From positions 62,001 through 126,000 of the forward strand of contig CP090851.1 in assembly GCA_041879415.1 (NCBI GenBank): a DNA stretch of 64,000 nt, given 5' to 3'. Shown here piece after piece: positions 18,899-30,262 of this stretch. Source of the DNA: Vibrio chagasii (lineage in GTDB: Bacteria; Pseudomonadota; Gammaproteobacteria; Enterobacterales; Vibrionaceae). Each line of letters begins with the position of its first letter. Positions within the stretch are counted from its first letter, which is position 1. The notes beneath the pieces are model-generated. The model did not search any database. It was not told the origin of the DNA and worked only from the letters and a program-made list of their open reading frames with translations. Position numbers and translations under genes: made by a program.

Positions 18899-20128
18899 CT
18901 ATCCTAACACACTCATAAGATTAAAGATCGGTAAGTACATCGCAACCACAAGACCACCCACGACGGATCCTAAAAATACAATGATCAGCGGCTCTAATAT
19001 TTTGCCCAAATTGTCGACGGTATTGTCTACTTCAAACTCATAAATCGAGGCGACTTTGTTGAGCATTTCATCAAGGTTTCCTGACTCTTCGCCAATCATC
19101 ACCATCTGCAACATCATCTCAGGGAACGCATTGGTATTGCGCATAGCAATATACATAGGGATGCCCGCAGCGGTTTCACGATGTACTTCAATAATTGCCG
19201 ATTCGTAGTGCAGGTTGCCTGCGGTTTTGGCCGTGGTTTTTAGGCTCATGAGAATGGGGATACCAGAACCGAAACTGGTTGATAGTGTTCGGCTGAACTT
19301 GGCAATGGAGGCTTTGGCCATGACACCGCCTAGAATTGGAAACCTTAACCCTAAGCGGCTGGTAGATAATCGAATCGAGTAGGAGCGCTGACAGAGTTGA
19401 TAGATTACTAAGGCGGCCAACCCAGCACCTACAAACGTGTAAAAGCTGTATGCCTGCATCCAATGAGAAAGCTCAAGTACTTGCTGAGTAAACCAAGGGA
19501 GGTCGGCACCAAAGCCCGAAAACATCGACTCAAACTCAGGAATCACCATGGTCAGCATTAAATAAGAGACTGTCAGTGCGACAGTGATCACCATTGCAGG
19601 ATAGATGAGCGCTTTAATGACCTTAGATTTGAGCTGTTCACTCTTCTCTCGATATGTCGCTAGGCGTTCAAATACTTGTGCGAGGTTACCCGAGAGTTCA
19701 CCCGTTGCAACTAAATCGGTATAGAGGTCATCAAAGTGACGACTCGCGGTTCGCATCGCTTTGGAGATAGGTGTACCAGCTTCGACACCTTTACAGATGT
19801 GTGACAGGATAGATTTCATTTCAGCTTTGCGATGGTTATCTGAGACCAATTTAATGGCCTGCACAATTGGGACTCCGGTTCCTAGCATGGTCGCAAGCTG
19901 GCGGGTCAACACGGTGATGTCCTTAGACTTAACTCGATGGGTTAAGCGCGTTAGTGCCGAAATACTTTTCTTTTTGATTTTCTTGATCTGGATATGCTGA
20001 TCTTTGAGCTTTTCACGCACCTCTAATTCAGTAAGCGCTAAGGTCTGCCCTGACACTTTTTTGCCAGAGCTATTGATGCCTTTCCAGTGGTAGCTTTTTA
20101 ATTGTGATTGCTTAGGTTTATTGATCAT
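18899..20128 (-). CDS. pilC: Type IV pilus inner-membrane platform protein PilC
   Basis: A 409-residue GspF-family protein with two repeats, three membrane helices, and the motif [20 protein letters not shown] followed by its second-repeat version [18 protein letters not shown]. It anchors pilus assembly and is driven by the PilB ATPase. It lies 15 bp after pilB. Together with pilA and pilD it forms the cluster that in Vibrio makes the DNA-uptake (ChiRP-type) pilus. Confidence 0.97.
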   Translation of the reverse strand: MINKPKQSQLKSYHWKGINSSGKKVSGQTLALTELEVREKLKDQHIQIKKIKKKSISALTRLTHRVKSKDITVLTRQLATMLGTGVPIVQAIKLVSDNHRKAEMKSILSHICKGVEAGTPISKAMRTASRHFDDLYTDLVATGELSGNLAQVFERLATYREKSEQLKSKVIKALIYPAMVITVALTVSYLMLTMVIPEFESMFSGFGADLPWFTQQVLELSHWMQAYSFYTFVGAGLAALVIYQLCQRSYSIRLSTSRLGLRFPILGGVMAKASIAKFSRTLSTSFGSGIPILMSLKTTAKTAGNLHYESAIIEVHRETAAGIPMYIAMRNTNAFPEMMLQMVMIGEESGNLDEMLNKVASIYEFEVDNTVDNLGKILEPLIIVFLGSVVGGLVVAMYLPIFNLMSVLG

Positions 20129-20143
20129 TGAAGCTCCAATGGA

Positions 20144-21829
20144 CTATAGGTACAGAACTCGTTGTAGTTCTTGATAGCTGGTGGTGCCTTCGAGTAGCTT
20201 GCCTAATCCTGATTCTTGCAGTGTGCGCATTCCTTCTCGGCGAGCGAGGTCTTCTATCTCCAGTGCATTCGGTTTGCTGATAAGGCTATTTTTGAGTTTG
20301 TCGGTGAATGGCATCACCTCATAAATACCGACACGTCCTGAATAACCTTGATTGCACTCGTTACACCCTTGTGGGTTGGCCTTGTAAATGATTTTGCTGT
20401 TGGGGATTGAGTGGCGCAGAAAGATGTCTGGAGAGTCGTCAACGGTTTTGCACTGATTGCACAAGCGTCTTGCCAGTCGTTGGGCAATGATTAAGCTCAA
20501 TGATGAGGCTAGATTAAAGGGCTCAATCCCCATATGAGCGAGTCGGGTCACCGTTTCTGCGGCAGAGTTGGTATGAAGAGTCGAAAGCACCAAGTGACCG
20601 GTTTGCGATGCTTTGATGGCGATCTCTGCAGTTTCTAAATCTCGAATCTCACCGACCATCACCACATCCGGATCTTGTCGTAAAAACGAGCGCAGGGCTT
20701 CAGCGAATCCAAACCCAATCTTTGGCATTACTTGCACTTGGTTGATACCACACAGATTAATCTCTACCGGATCTTCTGCGGTGGAGATATTACGTTCTGT
20801 AGTGTTCAATACTCGAAGGCCGGTATAAAGCGAGACGGTTTTTCCGCTGCCAGTGGGGCCTGTCATTAAGATCATTCCTTGTGGGCGTTTGAGTGCATTC
20901 AGGTAGAGGGCTTTTTGATCGTCGCTGTACCCGAGCTTGTCGATATCGAGATTAGCCGCGCTGCTATCAAGCAGTCGCAGTACGATCTTCTCGCCCCACA
21001 AGGTTGGCAATGTGGAGACGCGCATGTCTATCGCTAACTCATCATTCAGGCGAAGTTTTATTCGTCCGTCTTGAGGTAAGCGACGCTCGGCGATATCCAG
21101 TTTGGCGAGAATTTTTAAACGGGCAGACAAACGTCGGCTCAAGTGAGAAGCTGGTTGCTGGATTTCAACCAATATGCCGTCACAACGCAGGCGAACACGG
21201 TAGTGCTCTTCGTAAGGTTCAAAATGGATATCGGACGCGCCTTTACGTACCGCATCGACCAGTATTTGGTTGATAAAACGGCTAACCGGAGAGTCGTCTT
21301 GGCTGAGGTCTTCAATCGAAGCGAGCTCGTCGTCAGACACTTCAACCAAGTTAGCCAGTTCATCTTGGGTGATCTCTTTGCGTTTGGAGTCTTGCCCTGA
21401 AATTGAGCGTCCATATAGCTTGCGTATCGCACCTTCCAGTTCTGAGTAATTGGCGACTGCCAGTTCTATCTGCAGGCCGGTAGCAAAACGAAAATCATCT
21501 TCAGCTCGTAAGTCGGTTGGGTCGGCGGAAGCAAGTGTGAGCGTCGAGTTAGAGACTGAAATCGGAATTGCACGGTATTTGGTGATCAGCTCGCGAAGCC
21601 CTAATTGGTCACACAAATCTTCATAATCTGTGTTGCTCAATTGAACTAACGGCAAGCCAAAGATGGCTTGTATATTGTTTGCTAGGGAGTCACCAGTGAA
21701 GAGATCAAGGACGAGCAAAGCTTCAGGTGTTGAAATACCTGAAGCTTGTACATGTTCCGCCACTGCTTGTTCTTGAGTCAGGCTAAGTAAATCAGCCTGA
21801 CGGAGAATTGTAGGGAGGTTGGTGAGCAT
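20144..21829 (-). CDS. pilB: Type IV pilus assembly ATPase PilB
   Basis: A 561-residue hexameric extension ATPase. An N-terminal MshEN/GspE-N domain (about residues 1-150) precedes the ATPase core, with Walker A TGPTGSGKTVSL near residues 323-334, the Asp box, and Walker B MVGEIRDLETAEIA. A zinc-binding loop with CNQC and CNEC lies near residues 450-485. It starts 5 bp after the pilA stop. It powers pilin polymerisation on the cytoplasmic side. Confidence 0.97.
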   Translation of the reverse strand: MLTNLPTILRQADLLSLTQEQAVAEHVQASGISTPEALLVLDLFTGDSLANNIQAIFGLPLVQLSNTDYEDLCDQLGLRELITKYRAIPISVSNSTLTLASADPTDLRAEDDFRFATGLQIELAVANYSELEGAIRKLYGRSISGQDSKRKEITQDELANLVEVSDDELASIEDLSQDDSPVSRFINQILVDAVRKGASDIHFEPYEEHYRVRLRCDGILVEIQQPASHLSRRLSARLKILAKLDIAERRLPQDGRIKLRLNDELAIDMRVSTLPTLWGEKIVLRLLDSSAANLDIDKLGYSDDQKALYLNALKRPQGMILMTGPTGSGKTVSLYTGLRVLNTTERNISTAEDPVEINLCGINQVQVMPKIGFGFAEALRSFLRQDPDVVMVGEIRDLETAEIAIKASQTGHLVLSTLHTNSAAETVTRLAHMGIEPFNLASSLSLIIAQRLARRLCNQCKTVDDSPDIFLRHSIPNSKIIYKANPQGCNECNQGYSGRVGIYEVMPFTDKLKNSLISKPNALEIEDLARREGMRTLQESGLGKLLEGTTSYQELQRVLYL

Positions 21830-21834
21830 ATAGT

Positions 21835-22305
21835 TTAAGGAGCTGACGGAGTGCAGGTTTTCGGAAGAATTGAATCATTTGCTGTTATATCAGTTGAGCT
21901 ACATGACCATGAACCATCTGTAGTTCTTGAGAGCGTAAGGTTTTTTCCTGCAACAAGAGCGCTCGCTCCGCTGGCGACGGTTACAAAGGTAAAATCTATA
22001 CTTCCGGTTGCACCACTAGTGGTAAAACCAACGGAACCTAAAGGCATTGATGGCACACCTAAATCACTTGGCGTTTGACCTGTTTCAGAGTCATCTGGAA
22101 ATGTTCCATTTTCAACAGCAAAAGCTTCTATGTTTGTTTTCGCTCCAGTAAGCGTTGCTAAAACTGAAGCAACCTCGCTTTTCGCAACATATTTTTGATA
22201 TTGAGGCATAGCTATTGCGGAAAGAACTCCGATTACCGCCACCACAATCATCAATTCAATTAGCGTAAAGCCTTTTTGGTTCGTTCTTTTGTTCTTGTTA
22301 TTCAT
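21835..22305 (-). CDS. pilA: Type IV major pilin PilA
   Basis: A 156-residue type IVa prepilin with a short basic leader cleaved at KG/FTLIELMIVVAVIG, where mature Phe1 and Glu5 are as required. A long hydrophobic helix follows, and a C-terminal Cys pair (WSCSS and KTCTP) encloses the disulfide loop. The globular domain is rich in Gly, Ser and Thr, and its codon use is less uniform than that of pilB-D, as expected for a pilin under diversifying selection. ATG 22314 would add three residues; I prefer 22305, which has GGA about 9 bp upstream. First gene of pilABCD. Confidence 0.95.
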   Translation of the reverse strand: MNNKNKRTNQKGFTLIELMIVVAVIGVLSAIAMPQYQKYVAKSEVASVLATLTGAKTNIEAFAVENGTFPDDSETGQTPSDLGVPSMPLGSVGFTTSGATGSIDFTFVTVASGASALVAGKNLTLSRTTDGSWSCSSTDITANDSILPKTCTPSAP

Positions 22306-22503
22306 TCTTTTCATTCCATTGTTTAGTTTGTTTCAGTGCAAGCACAAGATGGTAGAGAGAATAGAAGTCGAGATAGGGAAGTGGAATGGTGTTCAGGTAT
22401 GGTCGCGAGTGGTTTTGAATTTATTGAATAGCTGTTGCATATAGCACGCAAATTTATGCGATCAACTTAAATAACGGTTTGAAATACTGATAATTAAGGC
22501 AAT

Positions 22504-22533
22504 AAAAAAGGCACTGCTATCAACAGTGCCTTT
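22504..22533 (-). terminator. Terminator of nadC
   Basis: On the minus strand, arms AAAGGCACTG and CAGTGCCTTT are followed by TTTT. It separates nadC from pilA. The rest of the 245-bp gap (22315-22503) is AT-rich and should contain the pilA promoter; I recognise no clear sigma-54 or CRP site. Confidence 0.9.
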
Positions 22534-22559
22534 ATAGAAACTATTTACTATTCAGTAAA

Positions 22560-23543
<984 letters not shown>

Positions 23544-23584
23544 TCACAATCTACTGTGCTAGCAAAAAAGAAAGCGAGACCAAG

Positions 23585-24133
23585 ATGACGATCTGCTCTA
23601 AAGGATGGTACGAATACGCTCGGCATGTTCCTTCCCCGTATTTTGACGCTCGGCCGAGTGTCGATGATATCTCTCTGCTGGTGGTCCACAATATTAGCCT
23701 GCCACCGGGGCAATTTGGTGGGCCTTATATCGAGCAGTTCTTTACGGGTAATCTCGATCCAGCGGAACACCCGTTTTTTAAAGTGATTCATCAAATGGGT
23801 GTATCGGCTCACTGCTTGATTCGCCGCGATGGTGAAGTGGTGCAGTTCGTTTCTTTCCTTGACAGGGCTTGGCACGCAGGCCAATCGAGCTTTGCTGGCC
23901 GTGAAAGGTGTAATGATTACTCTATTGGTATTGAATTAGAGGGCAGCGACTTTGTGGCCTACACAGAGCAGCAGTATCAAGCCTTGACTGAGCTAACTGA
24001 AACGCTGGTATCAAGCTTTCCTCAGATCACTAATGAACGTATCACTGGTCATCAATACATAGCACCTTTACGCAAAACAGACCCGGGTTTGGTCTTTGAT
24101 TGGACAAAATTCAAAGGCAAATTACGCTTCTAA
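23585..24133 (+). CDS. ampD: 1,6-anhydro-N-acetylmuramyl-L-alanine amidase AmpD
   Basis: A 182-residue cytoplasmic zinc amidase of the amidase_2 family. It removes the stem peptide from anhydromuropeptides during cell-wall recycling; its loss derepresses ampC where AmpR is present. Zinc ligands are visible in VVHNISLP (His) and near the C-terminus in TGHQYIAPLRKTDPG (His and Asp). The frame opens at 23534, but ATG 23585 (MTICSKGWYEYARHVPSP) matches the family start and length. Confidence 0.96.
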   Translation: MTICSKGWYEYARHVPSPYFDARPSVDDISLLVVHNISLPPGQFGGPYIEQFFTGNLDPAEHPFFKVIHQMGVSAHCLIRRDGEVVQFVSFLDRAWHAGQSSFAGRERCNDYSIGIELEGSDFVAYTEQQYQALTELTETLVSSFPQITNERITGHQYIAPLRKTDPGLVFDWTKFKGKLRF

Positions 24134-24150
24134 TTCCTGATGTTCTTCAT

Positions 24151-24175
24151 GGCTCTGCCAATTACAGAGCCTTGC
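24151..24175 (+). terminator. Probable terminator of ampD
   Basis: Arms GGCTCTG and CAGAGCC around a 7-base loop are followed by TTGCTT. The T-run is weak. Confidence 0.6.
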
Positions 24176-24525
24176 TTAATCAACGCTTAGCATAACCACT
24201 TGTGAATTTTTGTTGTTGCAATGTAAAGAAAGTGGTTGGCGGGTGTGCGTCAATAATTCGAGAGTGTGACGAGCTTATCAAACACCTAGATATTAAAGCT
24301 TGTGAACAGAATTCCCTCCCAAATGTGCGCTTGGTTCGATTTTTGACCGACTTAGGCTAATCTTTCTGAAACAATTCATTTTTATCCTGAAACTTTCTAG
24401 CACGAATACTCCCCAAAAGTATTAGCGCTGTAAATGGTAAGACCAATTTGGTTGCTGTTTTAAATTTCATTTGTTAAATCGTGGTTAACTCACACTGCGT
24501 TCTATGATGCAGGTCAATTTTACGC
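24176..24525. other. Intergenic region before pdhR
   Basis: No gene is supported here. Small inverted repeats are present: AACCACTT with AAGTGGTT (24194-24237), AATACT with AGTATT (24405-24423), and the PdhR-half-site-like palindrome ACCAATTTGGT (24442-24452). The pair of half sites in the last one has the opposite order from the operator at 24569, so its meaning is unclear. Confidence 0.4.
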
Positions 24526-24585
24526 TGGACAGTGGCGTTTTAATTATGTTAATTTCTGCCCAACTTAAAATTGGTATTACCAATT
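24526..24585 (+). promoter_or_regulatory. pdhR promoter with PdhR operator
   Basis: AATTGGTATTACCAATT (24569-24585) is a perfect inverted repeat that matches the PdhR box AATTGGT-N3-ACCAATT known from E. coli. It lies 30 bp before the pdhR start codon. A possible promoter precedes it: TGGACA (24526-24531) and GTTAAT (24548-24553). This would put the operator just downstream of the transcription start, as in E. coli. PdhR released by pyruvate would then derepress pdhR-aceEF. The operator is clear; the promoter boxes are weak. Confidence 0.85.
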
Positions 24586-24615
24586 GTCAGCGAAGAAAAA
24601 GAAGAACAACAAACT

Positions 24616-25377
24616 ATGGCTTATCAAAGGATTCGTCAGCCAAAACTCTCCGATGTGATCGAACAAGAGTTAGAAAGGTTGATTGTGGAAGGAACACTGG
24701 CTCCAGGGCAGCAACTGCCGCCTGAGCGCGAACTGGCGAAACAGTTCGATGTGTCTCGTCCTTCAATCCGAGAAGCGATACAACGTTTAGAAGCAAAACG
24801 CTTGCTTACTCGCCGTCAAGGTGGAGGTACGTTTGTTAGCGAAAATATCTGGAAAAGCTTTTCAGATCCTTTGCTTAATTTGTTGTCATCCCATTCTGAA
24901 ACCCAACTAGACTTGTTGGAATCGCGTCATGCGATGGAAGGGATTTCGGCTTACTTCGCGGCATTGCGTGGCACTGATGAAGACTTTGCTCGTATTCAAG
25001 CATGCCAAGAAAAAATTCACGGCGCGCAAGATAAGGGTGATATTGAAGCCGAATCTGCAGCGGTGATGGCTTTCCTTATTGCTTTAACAGAGGCAGCACA
25101 CAATGTGGTGTTATTGCACATTGTTCGTAGCTTGGCTCCGTTACTCGAACAAAACGTCTTGGAAAATTTAAAGCTGTTGCATCGTCGTAAAGACGTTGTG
25201 GAGAAAGTGAGTATACATCGAGCTAATATCGTAGATGCGATCGTTTCTGGCCAGCCTGAGAAGGCGCGTGAAATGTCACACTCTCATTTAGCTTACATCG
25301 AAGAAACATTGCTGGATTTGACGAAGGAAGAGTCGCGCCGCGAACGTTCTCTACGTCGAATTCAACAGGGTAAATAG
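24616..25377 (+). CDS. pdhR: Pyruvate dehydrogenase complex repressor PdhR
   Basis: A 253-residue GntR/FadR-family regulator that represses aceEF and senses pyruvate. The N-terminal winged helix contains [20 protein letters not shown], and QGGGTFVSE ends the wing. The C-terminal FCD domain is helical. The frame begins at TTG 24571, but that codon lies inside the operator; the ATG at 24616 ([15 protein letters not shown]) matches the family. aceE starts 62 bp after its stop. Confidence 0.97.
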   Translation: MAYQRIRQPKLSDVIEQELERLIVEGTLAPGQQLPPERELAKQFDVSRPSIREAIQRLEAKRLLTRRQGGGTFVSENIWKSFSDPLLNLLSSHSETQLDLLESRHAMEGISAYFAALRGTDEDFARIQACQEKIHGAQDKGDIEAESAAVMAFLIALTEAAHNVVLLHIVRSLAPLLEQNVLENLKLLHRRKDVVEKVSIHRANIVDAIVSGQPEKAREMSHSHLAYIEETLLDLTKEESRRERSLRRIQQGK

Positions 25378-25439
25378 CCGTAATACTTCGGCTTTTTACG
25401 TGTTTAGTAGAATCCAACTAACAAAAAGGATAGATCGCC

Positions 25440-28103
25440 ATGTCTGACATGAAGCATGACGTTGATGCTCTGGAAACTCAAGATTGGTTAGAAGCTCTTG
25501 AGTCAGTAGTACGTGAAGAAGGTGTAGAACGTGCACAGTTTTTACTAGAACAAGTTCTAGATAAAGCGCGTTTAGATGGCGTTGATATGGCTACAGGTAT
25601 CAACACAAACTACATCAACACAATTCCAGCAGCGCAAGAGCCAGCTTACCCTGGTGACGTAACTCTTGAGCGTCGTATTCGTTCGATTATTCGCTGGAAC
25701 GCAATCATGATCGTATTGCGTGCTTCTAAGAAAGACCTAGACCTAGGTGGTCACATGGCTTCTTACCAGTCAGCAGCAGCGTTCTACGAAGTTTGTTTCA
25801 ACCACTTCTTCCGTGCTCCAAACGAGACGGACGGTGGCGATCTAGTTTACTACCAAGGTCACATCTCTCCTGGTATCTACTCTCGTGCATTCGTTGAAGG
25901 TCGTCTAACTGAAGAGCAGCTAGATAACTTCCGTCAAGAAGTTGATGGTAAAGGTATCCCTTCTTACCCGCACCCTAAACTAATGCCTGAATTCTGGCAG
26001 TTCCCTACAGTATCTATGGGTCTAGGTCCGATCTCTGCGATCTACCAAGCTCGTTTCCTTAAGTACCTAGAAGGCCGTGGTCTTAAAGATACTTCTGCTC
26101 AACGTGTATACGCTTTCCTAGGCGACGGTGAGATGGATGAGCCAGAATCACGTGGTGCTATCTCTTTCGCTGCGCGTGAGAAGCTAGACAACCTATGTTT
26201 CCTAATCAACTGTAACCTACAGCGTCTAGACGGCCCTGTAATGGGTAACGGTAGCATCATCCAAGAACTTGAAGGCCTATTCAAAGGTGCAGGTTGGAAC
26301 GTTGTTAAAGTTATCTGGGGTAGCAACTGGGATTCTCTACTAGCTAAAGACACTACTGGTAAGCTTCTTCAACTAATGAACGAAACTATCGATGGTGACT
26401 ACCAGACATTCAAATCTAAAGATGGCGCATACGTACGTGAGCACTTCTTTGGTAAGTACCCAGAAACAGCTGCACTAGTTGCAGACATGACTGACGACCA
26501 AATCTTCGAACTGAAGCGTGGTGGTCACGATTCTTCTAAACTGTTCGCTGCATTCAACAATGCAAAAGAGACAGGTGGCAAGCCAACAGTAATCCTAGCT
26601 AAGACAGTTAAAGGTTACGGCATGGGTGAAGCTGCAGAAGGTAAGAACATCGCACACGGTGTTAAGAAGATGGACATGACTCACGTACAATACCTACGTG
26701 ACCGTCTAGGCCTACAAGACATCCTTTCTGATGAGAAAGTGTCTGAGCTACCTTACTTGAAACTGGAAGAAGGTTCTGCTGAATACGAATACCTACATGC
26801 TCGTCGTAAAGCCCTACAAGGTTACACGCCAGCACGTCTGCCAAAATTCACTCAAGAATTCAAAGTACCAGAGCTAGAAGAGTTTGCTCCTCTACTAGGT
26901 GCACAGAAGCGTGAAATTTCAACGACTATGGCTTACGTACGTACGCTAAACATCCTACTGAAAGACAAGAACATCGGTAAGAACATCGTTCCTATCATCT
27001 GTGATGAAGCTCGTACATTCGGTATGGAAGGTCTATTCCGTCAGGTTGGTATCTACAACCCACACGGTCAAGAATACACACCTGAAGATAAAGGCATCGT
27101 TTCTTACTACAAAGAAGCTACATCTGGCCAAGTTCTTCAAGAAGGTATCAATGAGCTAGGTTCTATGGCTTCATGGGTTGCAGCGGCAACTTCATACAGC
27201 ACGAACGACCTACCAATGATCCCGTTCTACATCTACTACTCTATGTTCGGTTTCCAACGTATTGGCGACATGGCATGGCTAGCAGGTGACCAACAAGCTC
27301 GTGGCTTCCTACTAGGTGCTACAGCTGGTCGTACAACACTGAACGGTGAAGGTCTACAGCACGAAGATGGTCACTCGCACATCCAAGCGAACACTATCCC
27401 GAACTGTATCTCTTACGACCCAACATTCGCTTACGAGCTAGCAGTAATCATGCAAGACGGTATCCGTCGCATGTACGGTCCTGAGCAAGAGAACGTTTAC
27501 TACTACCTAACAGTAATGAACGAGAACTACGCAATGCCAGCAATGCCAGAAGGCGCTGAAGAAGGCATCCGTAAGGGTATCTACAAGCTTGAGTCTCACG
27601 AAGGTGCTAAGGGCAAAGTTCAACTAATGAGCTCTGGTACTATCATGAACGAAGCGCGTAAAGCTGCAGTAATTCTAAGCGAAGAGTACGGCATCGCATC
27701 TGACGTGTTCTCTGTAACATCGTTCAACGAACTAACTCGTGACGGCCAAGCGGTAGAGCGTGACAACATGCTTCACCCAGAAGCTGAAGAGAAAGTACCG
27801 TACATCACAACTGTACTTGGTAAAGAACCTGCAATCGCAGTGACTGACTACATGAAGAACTACGCTGAGCAAGTACGTGCTTACATGCCAAGCGAGTCTT
27901 ACAAAGTACTTGGTACTGATGGTTTCGGCCGCTCTGACAGCCGTGCAAACCTACGTCGTCACTTCGAAGTTAACGCTGGCTACATCGTAGTTGCAGCTCT
28001 AACTGAACTGGCTAAACGTGGTGATATCGAGAAATCTGTAGTTGTTGAAGCAATTGCTAAATTCGATATCGACACTGAAAAAACAAACCCACAATACGCT
28101 TAA
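25440..28103 (+). CDS. aceE: Pyruvate dehydrogenase E1 component
   Basis: The 887-residue homodimeric E1 subunit decarboxylates pyruvate with thiamine diphosphate and acetylates the lipoyl groups of AceF. The ThDP motif runs from GDGEMDEPESRGA to NCNLQ (about residues 228-261). The family sequences YFQGHIS-like YYQGHISPGIYSRAF and LQHEDGHSHIQANT are present. Codon use is strongly biased towards a small set of codons, as in highly expressed Vibrio genes. AAAAGGAT precedes the ATG. aceF starts 30 bp downstream. Confidence 0.99.
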   Translation: MSDMKHDVDALETQDWLEALESVVREEGVERAQFLLEQVLDKARLDGVDMATGINTNYINTIPAAQEPAYPGDVTLERRIRSIIRWNAIMIVLRASKKDLDLGGHMASYQSAAAFYEVCFNHFFRAPNETDGGDLVYYQGHISPGIYSRAFVEGRLTEEQLDNFRQEVDGKGIPSYPHPKLMPEFWQFPTVSMGLGPISAIYQARFLKYLEGRGLKDTSAQRVYAFLGDGEMDEPESRGAISFAAREKLDNLCFLINCNLQRLDGPVMGNGSIIQELEGLFKGAGWNVVKVIWGSNWDSLLAKDTTGKLLQLMNETIDGDYQTFKSKDGAYVREHFFGKYPETAALVADMTDDQIFELKRGGHDSSKLFAAFNNAKETGGKPTVILAKTVKGYGMGEAAEGKNIAHGVKKMDMTHVQYLRDRLGLQDILSDEKVSELPYLKLEEGSAEYEYLHARRKALQGYTPARLPKFTQEFKVPELEEFAPLLGAQKREISTTMAYVRTLNILLKDKNIGKNIVPIICDEARTFGMEGLFRQVGIYNPHGQEYTPEDKGIVSYYKEATSGQVLQEGINELGSMASWVAAATSYSTNDLPMIPFYIYYSMFGFQRIGDMAWLAGDQQARGFLLGATAGRTTLNGEGLQHEDGHSHIQANTIPNCISYDPTFAYELAVIMQDGIRRMYGPEQENVYYYLTVMNENYAMPAMPEGAEEGIRKGIYKLESHEGAKGKVQLMSSGTIMNEARKAAVILSEEYGIASDVFSVTSFNELTRDGQAVERDNMLHPEAEEKVPYITTVLGKEPAIAVTDYMKNYAEQVRAYMPSESYKVLGTDGFGRSDSRANLRRHFEVNAGYIVVAALTELAKRGDIEKSVVVEAIAKFDIDTEKTNPQYA

Positions 28104-28133
28104 TACAGCGCTTAACTAGAAGGTAAATAAGCA

Positions 28134-30023
28134 ATGGCAATCGAAATTAATGTACCTGATATCGGTGCGGATGAGGTTGAAGTTACTGAGATTCTTGTAA
28201 GCGTTGGCGACAAGGTTGAAGAAGAACAGTCTCTGATCACTGTTGAAGGCGACAAAGCTTCTATGGAAGTTCCAGCGTCTCAAGCAGGTATCGTTAAAGA
28301 AATCAAAGTAGCTGAAGGCGATTCAGTTTCTACTGGTTCTCTAATCATGATTTTCGAAGCCGAGGGTGCAGCTGAAGCTGCACCTGCTCCAGCAGCAGAG
28401 GCAGCTCCAGTAGCAGCTCCTGCAGCGGCAGCAGCGGTAGAACTGAAAGAAGTTCACGTTCCAGATATCGGTGGCGACGAAGTAGAAGTTACTGAGATCA
28501 TGGTTGCTATCGGTGATTCAGTAGAAGAAGAGCAATCTCTTCTAACTGTTGAAGGTGACAAGGCTTCAATGGAAGTTCCTGCCCCATTCGCTGGTATCGT
28601 TAAAGAAATCAAGATCGCTTCTGGTGACTCAGTTTCTACTGGTTCTCTAGTAATGGTATTCGAAGTTGCTGGTTCAGCACCTGCAGCAGCTCCTGCTCCA
28701 GCGGCGGCAGCACCAGTTGCAGCGGCTCCAGCAGCATCAGCTGAAAAAGAAGTAAACGTTCCAGATATCGGCGGTGACGAAGTAGAAGTTACTGAAGTAA
28801 TGGTAGCGGTTGGCGATACAGTAGAAGAAGAGCAATCTCTAATTACTGTTGAAGGCGATAAAGCTTCAATGGAAGTTCCTGCACCATTCGCTGGTACAGT
28901 TAAAGAGATCAAGATTGCAGCTGGCGACAAAGTGTCAACTGGCTCTCTAATCATGACTTTCGTTGTTGAAGGCGCAGCTCCTGCTCCTGTTGCAGCACCT
29001 GCACAAGCAGCAGCTCCAGCGGCGGCACCTGCACCTAAAGCTCCAGCGGCAGCAGCTCCTGCAGCAACAGACGACTTCCAAGAAAACGGTGAGTACGCAC
29101 ACGCGTCTCCAGTTGTACGTCGTCTAGCTCGTGAGTTCGGTGTAAACCTAGCGAAAGTTAAAGGTACTGGTCGTAAGAGCCGTGTACTAAAAGAAGACGT
29201 TCAGTCTTACGTTAAAGATGCACTTAAGCGTCTAGAGTCTGGTGCTGCAGCATCTGGCAAAGGCGGTGACGGCTCTGCTCTTGGTCTACTACCATGGCCA
29301 AAAGTTGACTTCAGCAAGTTCGGCGAAACTGAAGTTCAGAAGCTTTCTAAGATCAAGAAGATCTCTGGTGCAAACCTACACCGTAACTGGGTAATGATCC
29401 CTCACGTTACACAGTGGGATAACGCAGACATCACTGAGCTAGAAGCATTCCGTAAAGAGCAGAACGCAATCGAAGCTAAGAAAGACACTGGCATGAAGAT
29501 CACTCCTCTTGTGTTCATCATGAAAGCTGTTGCTAAAGCACTAGAAGCGTTCCCAGCGTTTAACTCTTCTCTTTCTGAAGATGGCGAAAGCATCATTCTT
29601 AAGAAGTACGTAAACGTAGGTATCGCAGTAGATACTCCAAACGGTCTAGTTGTTCCTGTATTCAAAGACGTGAACAAGAAAGGCATCTACGAGCTATCTG
29701 AAGAGCTAATGGTTGTGTCTAAGAAGGCACGTGCTGGTAAGCTAACTGCAGCTGACATGCAAGGCGGTTGTTTCACAATCTCTAGCCTTGGTGGTATCGG
29801 CGGTACTGCATTTACGCCAATCGTAAACGCTCCAGAAGTAGGTATCCTAGGTGTATCTAAGTCTGAAATGAAGCCAGTGTGGAACGGTAAAGAGTTCGAA
29901 CCACGCCTACAACTTCCACTATCTCTATCATACGACCACCGTGTGATCGATGGTGCTGAAGGTGCACGCTTCATTACTTTCCTAAACAGCGCACTATCTG
30001 ACATTCGTCGTCTAGTACTGTAA
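28134..30023 (+). CDS. aceF: Pyruvate dehydrogenase E2, dihydrolipoamide acetyltransferase
   Basis: The 629-residue core protein of the complex transfers acetyl groups to CoA. It has three lipoyl domains (about residues 1-75, 103-178 and 205-280), each with the lipoylation motif [10 protein letters not shown]. They are joined by mobile Ala/Pro-rich linkers. An E1/E3-binding domain follows ([16 protein letters not shown], about 322-358), and then the catalytic domain with [15 protein letters not shown] near the C-terminus. The three lipoyl repeats are nearly identical at DNA level, so this is a potential site of recombination and assembly collapse. Confidence 0.99.
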   Translation: MAIEINVPDIGADEVEVTEILVSVGDKVEEEQSLITVEGDKASMEVPASQAGIVKEIKVAEGDSVSTGSLIMIFEAEGAAEAAPAPAAEAAPVAAPAAAAAVELKEVHVPDIGGDEVEVTEIMVAIGDSVEEEQSLLTVEGDKASMEVPAPFAGIVKEIKIASGDSVSTGSLVMVFEVAGSAPAAAPAPAAAAPVAAAPAASAEKEVNVPDIGGDEVEVTEVMVAVGDTVEEEQSLITVEGDKASMEVPAPFAGTVKEIKIAAGDKVSTGSLIMTFVVEGAAPAPVAAPAQAAAPAAAPAPKAPAAAAPAATDDFQENGEYAHASPVVRRLAREFGVNLAKVKGTGRKSRVLKEDVQSYVKDALKRLESGAAASGKGGDGSALGLLPWPKVDFSKFGETEVQKLSKIKKISGANLHRNWVMIPHVTQWDNADITELEAFRKEQNAIEAKKDTGMKITPLVFIMKAVAKALEAFPAFNSSLSEDGESIILKKYVNVGIAVDTPNGLVVPVFKDVNKKGIYELSEELMVVSKKARAGKLTAADMQGGCFTISSLGGIGGTAFTPIVNAPEVGILGVSKSEMKPVWNGKEFEPRLQLPLSLSYDHRVIDGAEGARFITFLNSALSDIRRLVL

Positions 30024-30037
30024 TTGAGAAAGTAAAT

Positions 30038-30070
30038 ATTAAGGTGGCTTTCGGGTCACCTTAATTCTTT
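30038..30070 (+). terminator. Hairpin after aceF
   Basis: Arms ATTAAGGTG and CACCTTAAT are followed by TCTTTAT. It lies 14 bp after aceF. The 239-bp gap to lpd suggests that lpd also has its own promoter. Confidence 0.65.
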
Positions 30071-30262
30071 ATACAAAGTATTTTTTAGAGAACAGTTCCC
30101 GCTTTTCTCATAAAGCGAAAGGGAAGTGTTGTCTAGCTCACAGGCTAACTTAAAGCTACTTTCACACTGTTAACATCTCTGTAAAATGTTGGCTGTTTGA
30201 AAGCCCAATAATTTAAGAACATCTACTCAGCCTGTTAGGGATAATGACTACAAGAGGTCACA

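Noticed and set aside
28454..28954. 166-codon antisense frame opposite the aceF lipoyl domains
   Set aside because: It mirrors the repeated lipoyl domains and Ala/Pro linkers of aceF on the other strand. The biased codons of aceF avoid stops in that frame. There is no ribosome binding site or family resemblance.
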